A stretch of 64,000 nucleotides of DNA, taken from assembly GCA_036971615.1 (NCBI GenBank), contig JAYKKR010000001.1:62001-126000 (forward strand). Direction: 5' to 3'. Positions within the stretch are counted from its first letter, which is position 1; the number at the start of each line of letters is the position of its first letter. This document shows, one piece after another, positions 1-11,885 of this stretch. The DNA comes from Amyloporia xantha (Eukaryota > Basidiomycota > Agaricomycetes > Polyporales > Adustoporiaceae). A program made the position numbers and the translations under genes. Below the pieces are notes generated by a model. That model was not told the origin of the DNA and did no database searches. It worked only from the letters and a program-made list of their open reading frames with translations.

Positions 1-624
1 TATTTCGCGCAACGAATCGTACTTCCTGTATGGGAACAATGGACATCAGTACGCCGCGCCGGTTCAAAATGGAATAGTACAGTACGATAGGCCATATCGA
101 GAGACGGGAAGTGAATGTTCAATGCATACACAAGGCGCTTACAGAGAGCCAGTGTGCAGTGCAATGGTTATATGGTTCATCTCTTTGGTTGACTCAGTCA
201 AGCTGGATGAGTAGATGAGATGTCCAGCACTTGCACGACGACAGGCCTATAGATCAGGCAGCGACCCAACCCTTCTTCGGGTACATCCACGCAGCCTGAG
301 ATTGTGGAAGTATCAACGGGTGTTCAGTACTCAGTATACACGTGATCCCCGATCTCGCGAAGATCTCGAAATATTGCTCTCTACTTGCAACCCGCTCATC
401 TTGCTCTCCTCCATTTGGCCCACACGGTACTGGTAACCCGTCTGTTTCACCACCTCTCTCGATTTCTTTACCTGCAGATAGACCCGTAATAAAGTTCTGG
501 GTTGTGACGTAAAATATCACCGGCTCGCTCTCTCTTCGCCGCCAACATTCTTGCCTTCTTCCGTTCGCTGCAGCGAACACTGCGGGGCACTCTCCTCAAC
601 CTACCTGAAATTCCAGATCTGGCC
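1..624. other. Left-edge stretch without a recognised gene
   Basis: No reading frame here resembles a known protein and no convincing intron chain is visible. The last part must hold the promoter and 5' leader of the Dus1 gene that starts at 625. Confidence 0.5.
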
Positions 625-2491
625 ATGCAAGAGCGCACAAAGCTTGGGGGCTACGACTTCTACCGTGAGGTACTTGGGAGCCCGAAATATGTCGTCGCGC
701 CGATGGTCGATCAGAGCGAGCTGGTAAGTCCTAGCGTGGTGCATGCAGTATGCTATATCCGTAAGACATCTATCTTCAGGCATGGAGGAAGCTCTCTCGA
801 AAGTGCGGTGCGCAGGTAAGTGGATTCAAATCTTGCGTATATCATTGCGAGGTGTCGACCCGTAGCAGCTAGTCTACACACCCATGATCAATGCCAAGGT
901 ACGCACAACCACTGCATTATAACTCGCTTCAGCACGGCCATGGATAACAATGAATGGCTCAATCCAGATGTTCGCCGAGGGCGCCCGGAAAGGCTACCGC
1001 GAGCAGAACTTCAACACCAGCTTTGGCGAGGAGGGTGGACCAGAAGACCGGCCGCTGATCGTTCAGTTCTGCACAAACGACCCAGCCCAGCTTTTGACCT
1101 CGGCAAAGGTCGTAGAGCCATACTGTGACGCAGTCGACATCAATCTGGGGTGTCCGCAGGACATTGCGAGGAGGGGACACTACGGATCGTTCTTGCAAGA
1201 CGAATGGGATCTAATCTACTCGCTAAGTGAGTACGAACGTATTTTTCACTCCATCCCGTCACTGAGTCTCTTGTTTTAAGTCAATACGCTGCACCGTAAT
1301 TTATCAATACCTGTGACCGCGAAGTTCAGGGTGTTTGAGACAGTCGAGAAGACGGTTGAATATGCCAAAATGCTGGAACGCGCAGGGGCGCAAATCCTCA
1401 CATGCCATGGCCGATTGCGGGAGCAGCGTGGGCATCGAACGGTGTGTAGACAGATAGAAGTAGCATTTCTGTACCGACACTCATCATTCACGGATAGGGC
1501 CTCGCAGACTGGGAGAAGATCCGCGCGGTGAAGGAGGCGGTCTCGGTCCCTGTATTCGCCAACGGCAACATCTTGTTCCACTCTGACATCGCACGCTGCC
1601 TCGCGGAGACGGGCGCAGATGGTGTCATGTCCGCGGAGGGCAACTTGTACAACCCGGCCCTGTTCTCTCCTGCACCCACCGCTGCTACCGCCGCCGCCGC
1701 TGCCTCAACAGAGCCTTCGGCATCGACCTCCTCGTCTGCCGTTTCCCCCATCTCTTCTTACCTTACTGGCGCCCACCCCCGGCACACGGACCTCGCACGG
1801 GAGTACCTCGCCATCGTCAAAGCCCAGCGCACGCCGACATCACCGAGCGCCGTCAAGGGACACCTCTTCAAGCTGCTGCGTCCCGCGCTCGGGCGGGAGA
1901 CGGACCTGCGCGAGCGGCTGGGGCGCGTGCGGGTGGAGAAGGGCGAGGAGCAGCGCGCGGCATGGGAGCGGTACGAGGAGATCGTGCGGGAGTTGGACGA
2001 GCGGCTGGTGAGGGACGAGGGCGCGGCGGGTGGGCGGGGGCTGGAGGAGCTTGTGGTGGTGGACGAGGCGACGGGGCTCCCGCTGCTACCGCATTGGCTC
2101 GCACAGCCGTATTTCCGGCCTCCGCCAGTCGTCGCGGGCGAGGCTGATAAGGCGAAAGGCAAGAGCAGGAGCAAAGGTACAGAGGAGGATGCACCTTCCT
2201 CGGCAGCCGATGACGTGCAAGCAGCATCAGGCGAGTTGTCTCACTGCTATTTGCACACTTGAGGTGGATGGGTGCTGACAACGGGTGCGTGCAGTGGTTT
2301 CCGCCATGCCTGGCAAAACATCACCGGCAGCGAAAGAGGACGAGCGTATACCAGTAGACGCTTCCGTGACGAGTATCGGTGGAAAGCGGGGGCATTCTGA
2401 GCGCACGCCGGAGCCAGATGGCGCAGAAGAGACAAAACGGACGAAGCTGGAGAACGCTAACAGCACGACAGGGGCGATTGCTGTTGCCTGA
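625..2491 (+). CDS. DUS1: tRNA-dihydrouridine(16/17) synthase, Dus1 family
   Basis: This FMN enzyme reduces uridine to dihydrouridine in the D-loop of cytoplasmic tRNA. The ATG at 625 opens directly into the family start ([11 protein letters not shown] about residue 22), which binds FMN in the TIM barrel. Spliced exons continue with [15 protein letters not shown], then the catalytic stretch [19 protein letters not shown] near 1140-1195, in which Cys is the general acid. [11 protein letters not shown], the CHGR loop and FANGNI with GVMSAEGNL follow, all typical of Dus1. Exons are roughly 625-723, 780-815, 870-899, 968-1226, about 1283-1440, 1500-2230 and 2295-2491. The C-terminal third is a Dus1-type extension rich in charged residues and ends with a Lys/Arg-rich tail (GGKRGH...ETKRTKLE). 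The last intron appears to use a GC donor. Family membership is seen in sequence; the exact positions modified (16/17) are inferred from the family. Confidence 0.93.
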
Positions 2492-2787
2492 CTTGTATGT
2501 TATGTACATGCCGGCTAGTCCTATTTTATTCATTTCGGCGGATCGTACTGTAAAACATCCGACTCATTGTTCGATCTGCTCGATCGACCGCATAGACGTC
2601 ACACCGACGCGTATGATATCAAGCCGCCGCGGCGTCTCACATCCACATATGAGTGAAAGCGTATGCGTCAAAATACACATTTTCCTACATTAGACTGCTT
2701 CTCTATCAGCATCGTACATGACTCCCAGTGTATATGTATGTCCACAACTCAAGAATCAACGCCGCCACAACAACGCAACGACGTCGC

Positions 2788-4414
2788 CTACAACCCACCC
2801 CCGCCGAGGATGTACTCGATCGCCGAGTGCACGTTCCCGCCCGTCGCAAGGAGGGCGCGCACGTTCTGCGTCGCGTTTGTGAACCCCATGTCTTGCAGTT
2901 GCTGTGCACCGAGACACACGTCAGGACCGCTCGATAACAGAGAAACAGACAGTGGAGCAGCGCACCTGCAGTTGCACCTGGAACCGCTCTTCCGGAGGCC
3001 GACTGTCCGCCGGCGCTGCAGGCGTTGCGGGCGCACCACCGAACGCACCCAGCCCGCCCAACCCACCAAGCGCGCCGAATCCGAACGGGTCCGCGCCCCC
3101 CGCACCCACACCCGCACCTGCACCTGCACCTGCACCTGCACCCGCACCCGCACCGCCCATCGCAGCAAGCATCTGCTGCATCATCGCTGGATCGAACATC
3201 CCCGCGCCCGCACCTGCACCTGCACCTATACCCGGTGCGCCGGTGGCGCCGGGTGACGTCGGCGTGCTGCCGGCGGGAGGAGGAGGGAAGAACGGGTTGA
3301 AGAGCGGGGGAGCCGAGTTCGCGGGTGGGGACGTAGGCGGTTGCGAGCCCTGGCGCGCAGTGGAGGGGAGGCCGGGGGCGGGGAAGCCACCAGGGCCGCC
3401 GACGCCAGTGTCCCGCATGATGGAGGACATCTGGAGCATCATGCGGAGAGTCTCGGGGTTCGAGCTGCGCGCGGGTGTGAGTAGAGATGTCAGAAGAGGC
3501 GCGACGCGACGTACATCATTTGGCGGAAGTGCTCGCTCTGGAAGACCTGGCGGACTTGCGGAGCCATGCCTGCGAGCTGCGGGTTGGACGCGATGATCTG
3601 GTCGAGGACCGCGGGGTTAGACATGACGCTGGACATTTGCTGAAGGAACTGTGGCGAGCTGAGCATCGTCTGCATCTGTGGGTGTCGGCCGGTCAGCATC
3701 ATGTGTTATACAGTCCAATGACACACGCAGCCCGCTTCGGTGGGTCAAGATCACAAAGAGACGTGGTGGCGTGCTCTAGATATCCACGCCACCGGAGGAC
3801 AGGCGCGTGCGGTGCGGTCCAGAGATCACTCACCATGTTTGGGTCGTTCGGGTTCAAGCCCATCTCGGCGAAGGGGTTGAGGCTGCCCATGAGTCCGTAG
3901 CCCATGTGGCCGTTGAGCTGGGTGAGGGGATCGTGCGGGTTCTGGCCGGCCTGCATGTTGGGGAGGGGCTGGGGTGCGGCGGGCTGAGAGGAAGAGGCGG
4001 GAGAGCGTGCTGCGCCCTTGACCATGTGTACTGTATGTGAGGACTGGATCTTGTATGTCGACAGAACATCTTCGTCCTGGACGCAGGAGAATCTGAATGG
4101 TGAGAGGCAACACAGACGAGGCGGTGCAGGCATACCTTTAGGACGCGTCCTGTTTGTGATGCTGAGTGAGAGCGTGCAATCTGAGGGTAGAGAAGAGACG
4201 TACCTGAGTAGATGAGGCGTTGTCGGTCTGCGGGAACATCGGACTTTTCTGCGATGGCCTGCTTGAGGTCTGCGACAGACTTGTCGGTGGATATGGTGAT
4301 CTGGAGCTTGAGCTCGTTGGGGCCTGCAGACGGTGAGCAGGAGGAGGCTGGGAATGAGGAGGACGCACCCTTTACGTTGAGCTGGATGTCTTGGGGCTGG
4401 GTATCTGCGGACAT
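2788..4414 (-). CDS. DSK2: Ubiquilin Dsk2 (UBL-UBA proteasome shuttle)
   Basis: Dsk2 carries ubiquitinated clients to the proteasome, including in ER-associated degradation. An N-terminal ubiquitin-like domain is visible in three exons (NVKGPNELKLQITIS, VADLKQAIAEKSDVP, RQRLIYSGRVLKDED). STI1-type segments follow: LMGSLNPFAEMGLNPNDPNM and FLQQMSSVMSNPAVLDQII. The C-terminus is a UBA domain (QLQDMGFTNATQNVRALLA ... AIEYILGGGG) that ends at the stop at 2788. Between them lies a Pro/Gly/Ala-rich linker with a long Gly-Ala repeat. The start at 4414 gives MSADTQPQDI just before the UBL. An upstream ATG at 4519 with a 39-nt intron is an alternative but is less likely. The gene converges with Dus1, 297 bp away. 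Confidence 0.93.
3101..3233. repeat. Hexanucleotide repeat coding (Gly-Ala)n in Dsk2
   Basis: Two blocks, about 3101-3154 and 3201-3233, repeat the unit CACCTG or CGCACC on the + strand. On the coding strand they give alternating Gly-Ala. The unit is a multiple of 3, so length changes keep the Dsk2 frame open. Confidence 0.85.
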
Positions 4415-4519
4415 GGCGTTCAGGATACAGAGTGGGCGTCTACCGTGGAGGAGGGCGACGACGACCCCGCGCCCATAGGCGCCCATAGACGCGGACCGAA
4501 TCTGGCCGAAGCTTGCCAT

Positions 4520-6352
4520 ACAGATCCCAGATCTCAGCCAGCTGAGGCCAACGAGCCTCTGATATGTTCTCCTTTACTCATCGTTTGCACACAGGCAGCA
4601 TCGTTCGTACACTACTGCTTCTCATTGTCTCAGTTCCATCTCAACTTCACTCCATATTCTATTCTGCGACTGATTATGCATAACCGAAGAAATGGACAAA
4701 TATTTGCCCACTACTTCACATTCATTCATTGTCAATGTCGGCATGATGTATGATTCGGAGGACTGTGTTCGTGCACATATTCATGTGAGTTACTCCACTA
4801 TTCTCCTGGCATCTCGTGCTATAATGCCTATCTGCCCGATCACCTTGCCGTTCTTGTTGATTATACTTTCACACCGCTAAGAAAAAGAGCCACACACGAA
4901 ATACTGTTTACAGCGAACGTGGTTGTCCTTTACCTTCGCACGATCTGCTCTCCCTCGCAGCGTGATCCTAATGATTGATGAGAATGAAAAAAAAAATCAA
5001 TTGATAGCCAAGTACTTGCGTTGCCGAGCGAGTCCACTCACCAGTCGCAGACTACATGAGCTCATGTCTCGTATAATTTTTGACACCACAGGTGAGATTC
5101 TGACATGCTCTCACATTGCTGCCATTTCACCGGTATGGTCTTGGGTTTCAGCCACTGTCTCGTCCACAGCACCAATGCCACACACGACCACCTTTCCGCG
5201 GAATTGGCAGGCGGCCACTGTCAGTTCAAAGCATATATGTCAGCGTAATGATCACACGTCATCGTTGGCTAGCGTCGGTGTCAAGAACGAATAATTATCA
5301 TCAGTCACTTAGGTAAATAGGTCAGAAAATGCTCAAATTATGTTTTGGCGACTGAAATTTGCCCCAGCTCGGTGTTCATGTAAGGGAACTCGACCTAGGA
5401 TCCAGATTACATACTTTAATTTGGCACTCCCGGAGATGAAGAGAAAATTGCATGCCAATCGCATCTTCAAAGGTGCGTACGACATTCGCCCTCTGGCACC
5501 GAGAATCTGTGTAGGTCGGTGCTGCCCCTCATGTCAAGCCACTAAAGCAGTGAGCTACAGCCTCTATACCTCACTTTCCTGTCTTCTACAGACAGTGAAT
5601 ATATACACAAATATACAGATTGGTTCATACCCAATTTTGCATACTTGGGCGGTCATCCGGCAGATTTTGCCTATTAACGTTGAGACTAATCGATCGGCCT
5701 ATGCGTATTGAGAATACGATCTAGTCGCCATACCCAAGCTGGGGAATTGGCATCACAGATTTCAGTAAGCCGACCACGGAGACATTCAAAATTCCAGATG
5801 AACAGCGGACGGTTACTGGGTGGCGTGCGATAGCTGATGAAAGATAGCAGATCGCAACTAAATCACAGCGGTGATGCGGCTCCATAGGGCCCTTTCTCAT
5901 CATTCTGAGAAGTCATGGTGTGGTTTATATCCTCCGTCCGTCCACATGATTGTATTGATTCTCCTCTCTCGTCTTGAAGTCTACGGAGTGTTCTACTTTA
6001 GTGAGTGCTTTGCGTGCTATCTTCAACAACGCAGTTTGCAGGTTGCGAGAAGACCGACAAAGCTGAAGCATCGTCGCATGCACCCGATAATAGAATATAA
6101 TGCGTATGCGAGAATCGCTTTTCACGTCTTATGGCATATCTTGAACCAGGAAATGTGAAGATGGTGTCAGTGGTCTGATGCCATGATCCGTTTCGCAGTC
6201 TTCGAGGAACGGGTGTACAGCCTGTATAATATGCTCACTCGCATGCATATATTTTTCTCGCGCGTCTTAGAGAAGATATATGAAGCCCACACTTGCATCC
6301 GGCATATCCAGTGCCCCTCTCCGAACGACAGTAACTCATTGTCTCATACAGC
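4520..6352. other. 1.8-kb intergenic stretch, no gene recognised
   Basis: I see only short frames, no domain and no clean splice chain. A short minus-strand frame near 5110-5230 looks protein-like (VVVCGIGAVDETV) but ends quickly and has no partner exons, so it could be a relic. The left part must contain the Dsk2 promoter and the right part the promoter of the DUF6533 gene. Confidence 0.45.
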
Positions 6353-8142
6353 ATGTCCACCCTCGAAGGGTCGCAACCGGCAGAATTCATCGCTTTCATC
6401 CGAGAATGGTACGTCGCAATGCTTCGTGATCAGGGCATATCTCACGCTCGTTTCACGGATAGCTTCGCAGAAAAATACTGTGGCGTGGCAATGGCTGGTG
6501 AATGTCCCACATAACGGAAGGTTTATTCATCGATGACTCACGAAGTATCATATCCTCACAGCGTTGATCACATATGACTACATATTCACAGTCCTCGACG
6601 AACTGCAGCTCATGTGGAGCCGCATGTCGACTGCCTCGATCTTGCTGTTGCTGAACCGTCTATTGCTGATTACGTTCGCTATCATGCAAATTACAGGAGC
6701 TCTATTCGACGAATATATATTAGTAGGAGTTTCGATCTAATCTATATTGCAGACGCACTAATTTATTATCTACAGAGGTCTGTATGTGAAAAGCATGTTA
6801 CCGCAAACGTCTTACATCATGTCCGTATAGCTGCGCGGCCCTTGTATACACCAATTATGTCATTGTCCTGATGGCCGCATGCATATCTGCTGGTGAGGCA
6901 CACGAACATATATCCTGCACGACATTAACATTCCGATGAAGGCGTCTCGGCTCTTCGTGTCCACGCTATCAGTGGAGGCCGTTGGGTCCTGGTAGTTCCT
7001 ACTCTGGTGTTAGGGCTTGTCCCACTGGGCACAAACATAGTCTGTTTTTTGTTTCCTGCTCGAGCGCCGAAGGCTGCAGATCTCTGAATAATCGCTCTGA
7101 TAGTTTTTCAATTCTCAAGAAATACCTGTTCCAATCAATGTCGCTCGGAACGGAATTTATCAGGTCGATTCGTGTCTGCAAGAGACGTTCGTTTCCGAAA
7201 AGACCATTCTTGTGTAATTATTTCACCGTCACCTTGTACACTGTGCTGATGATATGTGCTGCTGTATGATATATAACAGAGGTGATGCTGATACCCGATC
7301 TTCGTTCTGCGCTTTCTATGCTGAATTCCAGTTGCAATATAGGAGCTGCCTCCACTCGGGGCGCAGTAATCGCATCAGATGTTCTTGTAGTCGCTGTGAC
7401 CTGGTGGTACATGTCGCACTTGTTCGTGTCCCCTTTTCGAGGAGCCTTCAATACAAGACCTAAAATCTCCATGGTGATGCTTCGGGATGGTGAGAAAATG
7501 TAATTATCATTGAATCGTTCAGAAACTGATCTCAAGCCTTCCTTTTCGACCTCATTCAGGTACACTATATTTTGTGTAGGCAGTATGGCTTAAATGTCCG
7601 GCAGATACTCAGCTAAATGACTTGTGCAGGGCCCTGACTGCTCTCAATGTAACGGATATCATTGTGTTCTTTAGCACCCAAGTAAGCAGATCCCCTATCA
7701 CGTCCAATAAGGATGCTCATGATCAACCAACAAAGGCCCATGTCGTCCTGACGAACTCTGTCTTCCCGTCTGTCTACCGCTAAATTCCTCATTATTCCCG
7801 TATCTGACCTGGAAACACGACAGGATTTCGACTATCCTCATTTCTCACTTCTTATTACACATCCGCAAATCGAGCGATGTCAAGGACTTCAACGCCGGAT
7901 CTGACAATCGCTGGGGCTCTATCACACGAACACGCTCCTGGATGTCCAGTGTCGAATTCGCTCCCAAAATTGAAGCTTTGGTCGGCGCAGAATCCACTGA
8001 TGACGTCGATCCCGTCTCGATATTTGATCATGCAGACGGAAGTGCCCCAACGGGTACCATTGATGACCGGGACCGGGGAGACGACGGTGTGGAACTCGAA
8101 ATGGTGGCAGAGAGCATCTCACCGAATAAGAGTCTCCCATGA
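6353..8142 (+). CDS. DUF6533-type multi-pass membrane protein
   Basis: This gene has many tiny exons and no single long ORF, but its pieces line up in the order expected for the basidiomycete DUF6533 family. From the ATG at 6353, MSTLEGSQPAEFIAFI leads to the DUF6533 core AALITYDYIFTVLDELQLMW with LLLLNRLLLITFAI (about 6565-6690). Next come the membrane segments ALVYTNYVIVLMAACIS and VSALRVHAISGGRWVL, GLVPLGTNI (about 6965-7040), TRGAVIASDVLVVAVTWW (about 7355-7420), LRDGTLYFV spliced to ALTALNVTDIIVFFST, and ISTILISHFLLHIRKSSD. An acidic cytosolic tail ends at the stop at 8142. About seven hydrophobic segments are expected. Family function is unknown; receptor-like roles have only been speculated. 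Joins around 6690-6830, 7040-7300 and 7690-7825 are not resolved, so mild decay cannot be excluded. Confidence 0.72.
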
Positions 8143-9375
8143 CGATATGGCGAACATCAGAGATAACCGGAAGTAGAGGTCTCTTATTTATTTGCAAGTC
8201 ACAGTCTTCACTCGGTGCATTCAGGATCTCATTGGTCTAGTCAGACTACTATAAGTGCCCCTGGGTTTATAATTGAGACAGTGTTTATAAATTCAGTCTA
8301 GCTCCATCTACAACCACTCAAAAAACATGAAACTTAGTTTACAAATACTTTTGACTATTTCAAAGAAGATTGCCTACTCAGAATCACGAAATTGTGCGTG
8401 GACTGTAAATGAGACACATCGCAAGGCGCGATTTACACCTCGAAGCTCCCATTTCGAGCATAGATCGCCGTATCGAGCTAGATCCTGTTAGCCAAAAAAT
8501 CTGGAACTTTTGTATGGTCTTCATATGCAATATAAGGCCAAGCCCATGTACTTTTCTTGTTTCCTTGTGTTCGCATTTGTTGTCATTGATGCCCTCGCTC
8601 ATAGAGCGTTACAACTGGATACATGCGCGTGATGGTTTAGATCTCCGCCGTAAACCTCGCAGGGACGCGCCACAATCACTGCAGTGCATGCCGACCGGAG
8701 TTGTGCCCCTGCCGTCGTGACAAATGTGACCCAAATTATAAACACTGGTATTTTTGCCTACATGTCGCACCGGAAGACATCCGAGAACAGAAAAACGATG
8801 CCAGCTGCTATCATTGTTAGCTAGGTTTCTAGAGCGGAAGGAGATGCATCGACTCGTATAAATTTCATATGCGTATGTGGAGCGGATGTGTAGCTATAGC
8901 ATGAATACCGAAAACCGTTATAAACCCAGGTCCACTGATAGTATATAAAATCACGAACACTGTCATGATCGCATTCTCTAGCAGCGTTGACGTAAATGCG
9001 CCTATGATGAGAAACGCATGTGCCTACTATAGAGAAGGAGGTCGAAGTCTTGAGTGTCAATGAGTGATACTCACCTGAAACATCTGCATAAAACATGGCG
9101 AAAAAAGCCGTACCCAAAAAGAGTACAAACGAGAGATGAATAGGTCCCTACGGTGGAAAGCTGCAGATGGCCGGGAGATGAGCGTGCCCGGCGTCCATTG
9201 ACCATGACACAGTGCTGCTGACCGGTGCGGACGGCGTCAAGGCCCTTTGACATACAGCCGTTTGACAAACCCTGGGCATAGACATCACCATTTGAGCGAC
9301 CGTCTTTCTGGCTCGTCCAGAGCATACCAAAGCTTAACTCTCCTGCCGTTGAACTCTGCCAGCAGCTAGCCCGCC
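8143..9375. other. 1.2-kb stretch without a firm gene
   Basis: On the minus strand, 8880-9120 has short hydrophobic frames (LGTAFFAMFYADVS; NAIMTVFVILYTISGPGF) flanked by plausible GT-AG signals. They could be remnants of a membrane-protein gene. I could not extend them to a start or stop. The right end holds the promoter of the Sec14-like gene. Confidence 0.35.
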
Positions 9376-10819
9376 ATGCCGAAGACAAACGACGTTCTCA
9401 CCGCACCCGCCCCCGGGACCCAAGTCGGCCCCGTCCGAACGTATACCGCAGAGCAGCAGGGCACGATCACTGCGCTTCGCGAGGCGAGTCGCTGTTATTT
9501 TTTTGGTGTTTATTCGTCCGCGTATTCACCCTCAGCAACTTCGGCCTAGTATGCAGACACGCTGCTGCTCCCCGCATCTGATCCCTATCACGAGTGGGAA
9601 CTGCGATGGCTGGACAAGTGGGACACCATCCCCCGCTATATGCGCGCGGCCAAATGGAATCTCGACGACGGCAAGAGGCGTATCAAGGGAACGATGGAGT
9701 GGCGCAGAGACTTCAAGCCAGATCTTATCCCACCAGATGAGGTCAGTCTCCCCCTGGCGACTCTATTCGACGTTTAGACAGACCGCGAGAGCTTGCTGTA
9801 GGTGCGCATAGAAAGCGAGACTGGCAAGATGTACGTCTCCCTGCAATCCCCACAAGTGCTGATGCTGTTCGGATCCCTCTGCTCACGCGTCGTCCCAGCA
9901 TCCTCAATGGCTTCGACAACCAAGGTCGTCCCATCCTCTACATGCGGCCCGGGCGCGAGAACACCGAAACAAGTCCCCGCCAACTGCGCCACCTCGTCTG
10001 GTGTCTGTGAGTGCTCTCTGCAATGCACCCGCCCGCACTCAGCAGCCCGCCCACAGCGAGCGCGCAAAGGACTTCATGCCCCCCGGGCAGGACTCGCTCG
10101 TCATCATCGTCGACTACAAAAGCACCACCCTCCGCACGAACCCCTCCATCTCCATCGCCCGCAAGGTGCTCACCATCCTGCAGCAGCACTACGTCGAGAC
10201 CCTCGGCCGCGCGCTCGTCGTCAACCTCCCCATGATCCTCAACTTCTTCTACAAGGGCATATCCCCCTTCCTCGACCCGATCACCCGGGACAAGGTGCGT
10301 GTGCAAACGCATGCCTCGAGGCTTGTCTTATCCCTGCTGACCTGCCCCGTCTTCGTGCATGCCTCGCTGCCCCCCTTTTCTCTTTCCTGGCTTGTAGATG
10401 CGTTTCAACCCGGACCTGCTGGAGCTCATACCGAAGGAACAGCTCGACGCCGACTTCGGCGGTGGCTTCGAGTACGAGTTCGAGCCGATCAGCTACTGGG
10501 AGCAGATCGTCTCGTAAGCCCCCTCCCCCCTTTCTCCACCAGGCCCTCACATTCATTGGCCACATATCAGGTTCTGCGGCATAGCTCCCGACGGGACACG
10601 GGTGCAACAGCCGGACCAGCACCCAGCTGATCAGCACCTTACTAACGGGGAGCAGAAGGCTGAGAACGTGAATGGTGACGAGCCAGATAGCCCGTAAGTC
10701 TAGCTCTCATGTCTTCACGTAAGCCGTCCTCATTCTAGCGGGTGTGTGGTCGCAGGGAACAAGAAGCAACCACAACGACTCTATCAGAGACTCCAGAGGA
10801 GATCAGCATCGCAGCATGA
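9376..10819 (+). CDS. CRAL-TRIO (Sec14-like) lipid-transfer protein
   Basis: Sec14-type proteins exchange phosphatidylinositol and other lipids between membranes. The ATG at 9376 starts MPKTNDVLTAPAPGTQ. The N-terminal CRAL-TRIO-N helices follow (DPYHEWELRWLDKWD, YMRAAKWNLDDGKRRI, WRRDFKPDLIPPDEV). The lipid-binding lobe reads ILNGFDNQGRPILYMRPGRE, MPPGQDSLVIIVDYKST, ILQQHYVETLGRALVVNLP and FYKGISPFLDPITRDKM, ending with LLELIPKEQLDADFGG and YWEQIV. This matches the fungal Sec14/Csr1/Pdr17 layout. The reading needs seven introns; the first (9484-9549) appears to be GC-AG. The last splice, at 10694-10755, gives the short tail ending ETPEEISIAA at 10819; skipping it would stop at 10697. Ligand preference cannot be told from sequence alone. 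Confidence 0.88.
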
Positions 10820-10951
10820 CACGGCCGCCGTGTTGCCCTGCGTTTGCAAGTCGCTGTCAATGCTCGTGTACTATAGATATCCACGATAGCGTATATCTTC
10901 TCGTTCAGTAATTGGGTCAATCTGCGAGTTGCTTTTGACAAGTTGCACTTA

Positions 10952-11459
10952 CAGCAATGTGCATAACGATGCGGAAACGCGAATTTCGTTGCAGGGCCTC
11001 GGGCACCGGCCCTTGTGATTCCGGAAGGAAGAAACCGGTGTAACACGGTCACGTGCCCGATGAATCCTGCAACAATGCGACAGGATTGTGCTCCTTCCTA
11101 CCAAAATAATTTTACCCAGCTGTTTGATTTCCTATGTTATGTAGTCCTCAATTTGACTTGCTATACTACCAGAAGCTATCAAAAGATTTTTTTCCCTTCA
11201 CCGTCATGCATCATGAAAGATACCAGGATTTTGATCACGAAGGTGCTCATATTTATGCGCAATACAGACGGTGAACTCAAATTACTCAAGACTTAGCTGA
11301 TGGGAAAGCGTCACTTTTCATACAAAACTATTACAGATAAGGGTTGCATCAAGAAGGCGCCTATTTTCCGGAAGCCGGTTTGCCCATTCCGGCCATTGGG
11401 GCCGGTATCCGAGGCCCTGCGACGAAATTCGCGTTTCCGCATCGTTATGCACATTGCTG
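10952..11459. mobile_element. 508-bp MITE with long inverted ends and TA duplication
   Basis: The first about 50 bp (CAGCAATGTGCATAACGATG onward) return in inverted orientation at the right end with one mismatch. Weaker similarity extends to about 80-100 bp. Both ends are bordered by TA (10950-10951 and 11460-11461), as Tc1/mariner-type transposases leave. There is no transposase frame inside, so it would be non-autonomous. It lies between the 3' end of the Sec14-like gene and the 3' end of the large disordered gene. TA is short and could occur by chance; a TTA/TAA reading is not a direct duplication. Confidence 0.75.
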
Positions 11460-11885
11460 TAATGTGATGCTGGCGTTCATATAGCTCAGGTGTGATCGAA
11501 GTGAGAATATGGCGACCTTCTATGGTTATTATAGCCTACAGACGACTACATGAAATGCGACAAAGCAATTGCAATCCAGGATGGGAAGTATCGTGGCAAG
11601 AAAATACTAGATTATGGTGGAGGGATTGCTGATGCTTGATCGTGAATATATGGTTACATTGAACAGGCAACAGAGCAAGAGGCGGTGGGTTGTGTGGGTA
11701 TGAATAACATAATGAGCGCGCGAGTAAATAATGAATACGCCAGCCATCCGGGCAACCGGCCGAGGTAGACACGGGAGACATAAGCGAGAGGGGGCATTCA
11801 AGTATCTATGAATGGAGCGAGCGAAAAGAGAGGATAGATGCAGATGACGATCAATCAAACCGAGTCCATGTCTAGCCTGGAGCCG

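Noticed and set aside
5110..5230. Minus-strand frame with VVVCGIGAVDETV
   Set aside because: Too short, no joining exon on either side, no family recognised; could be chance.
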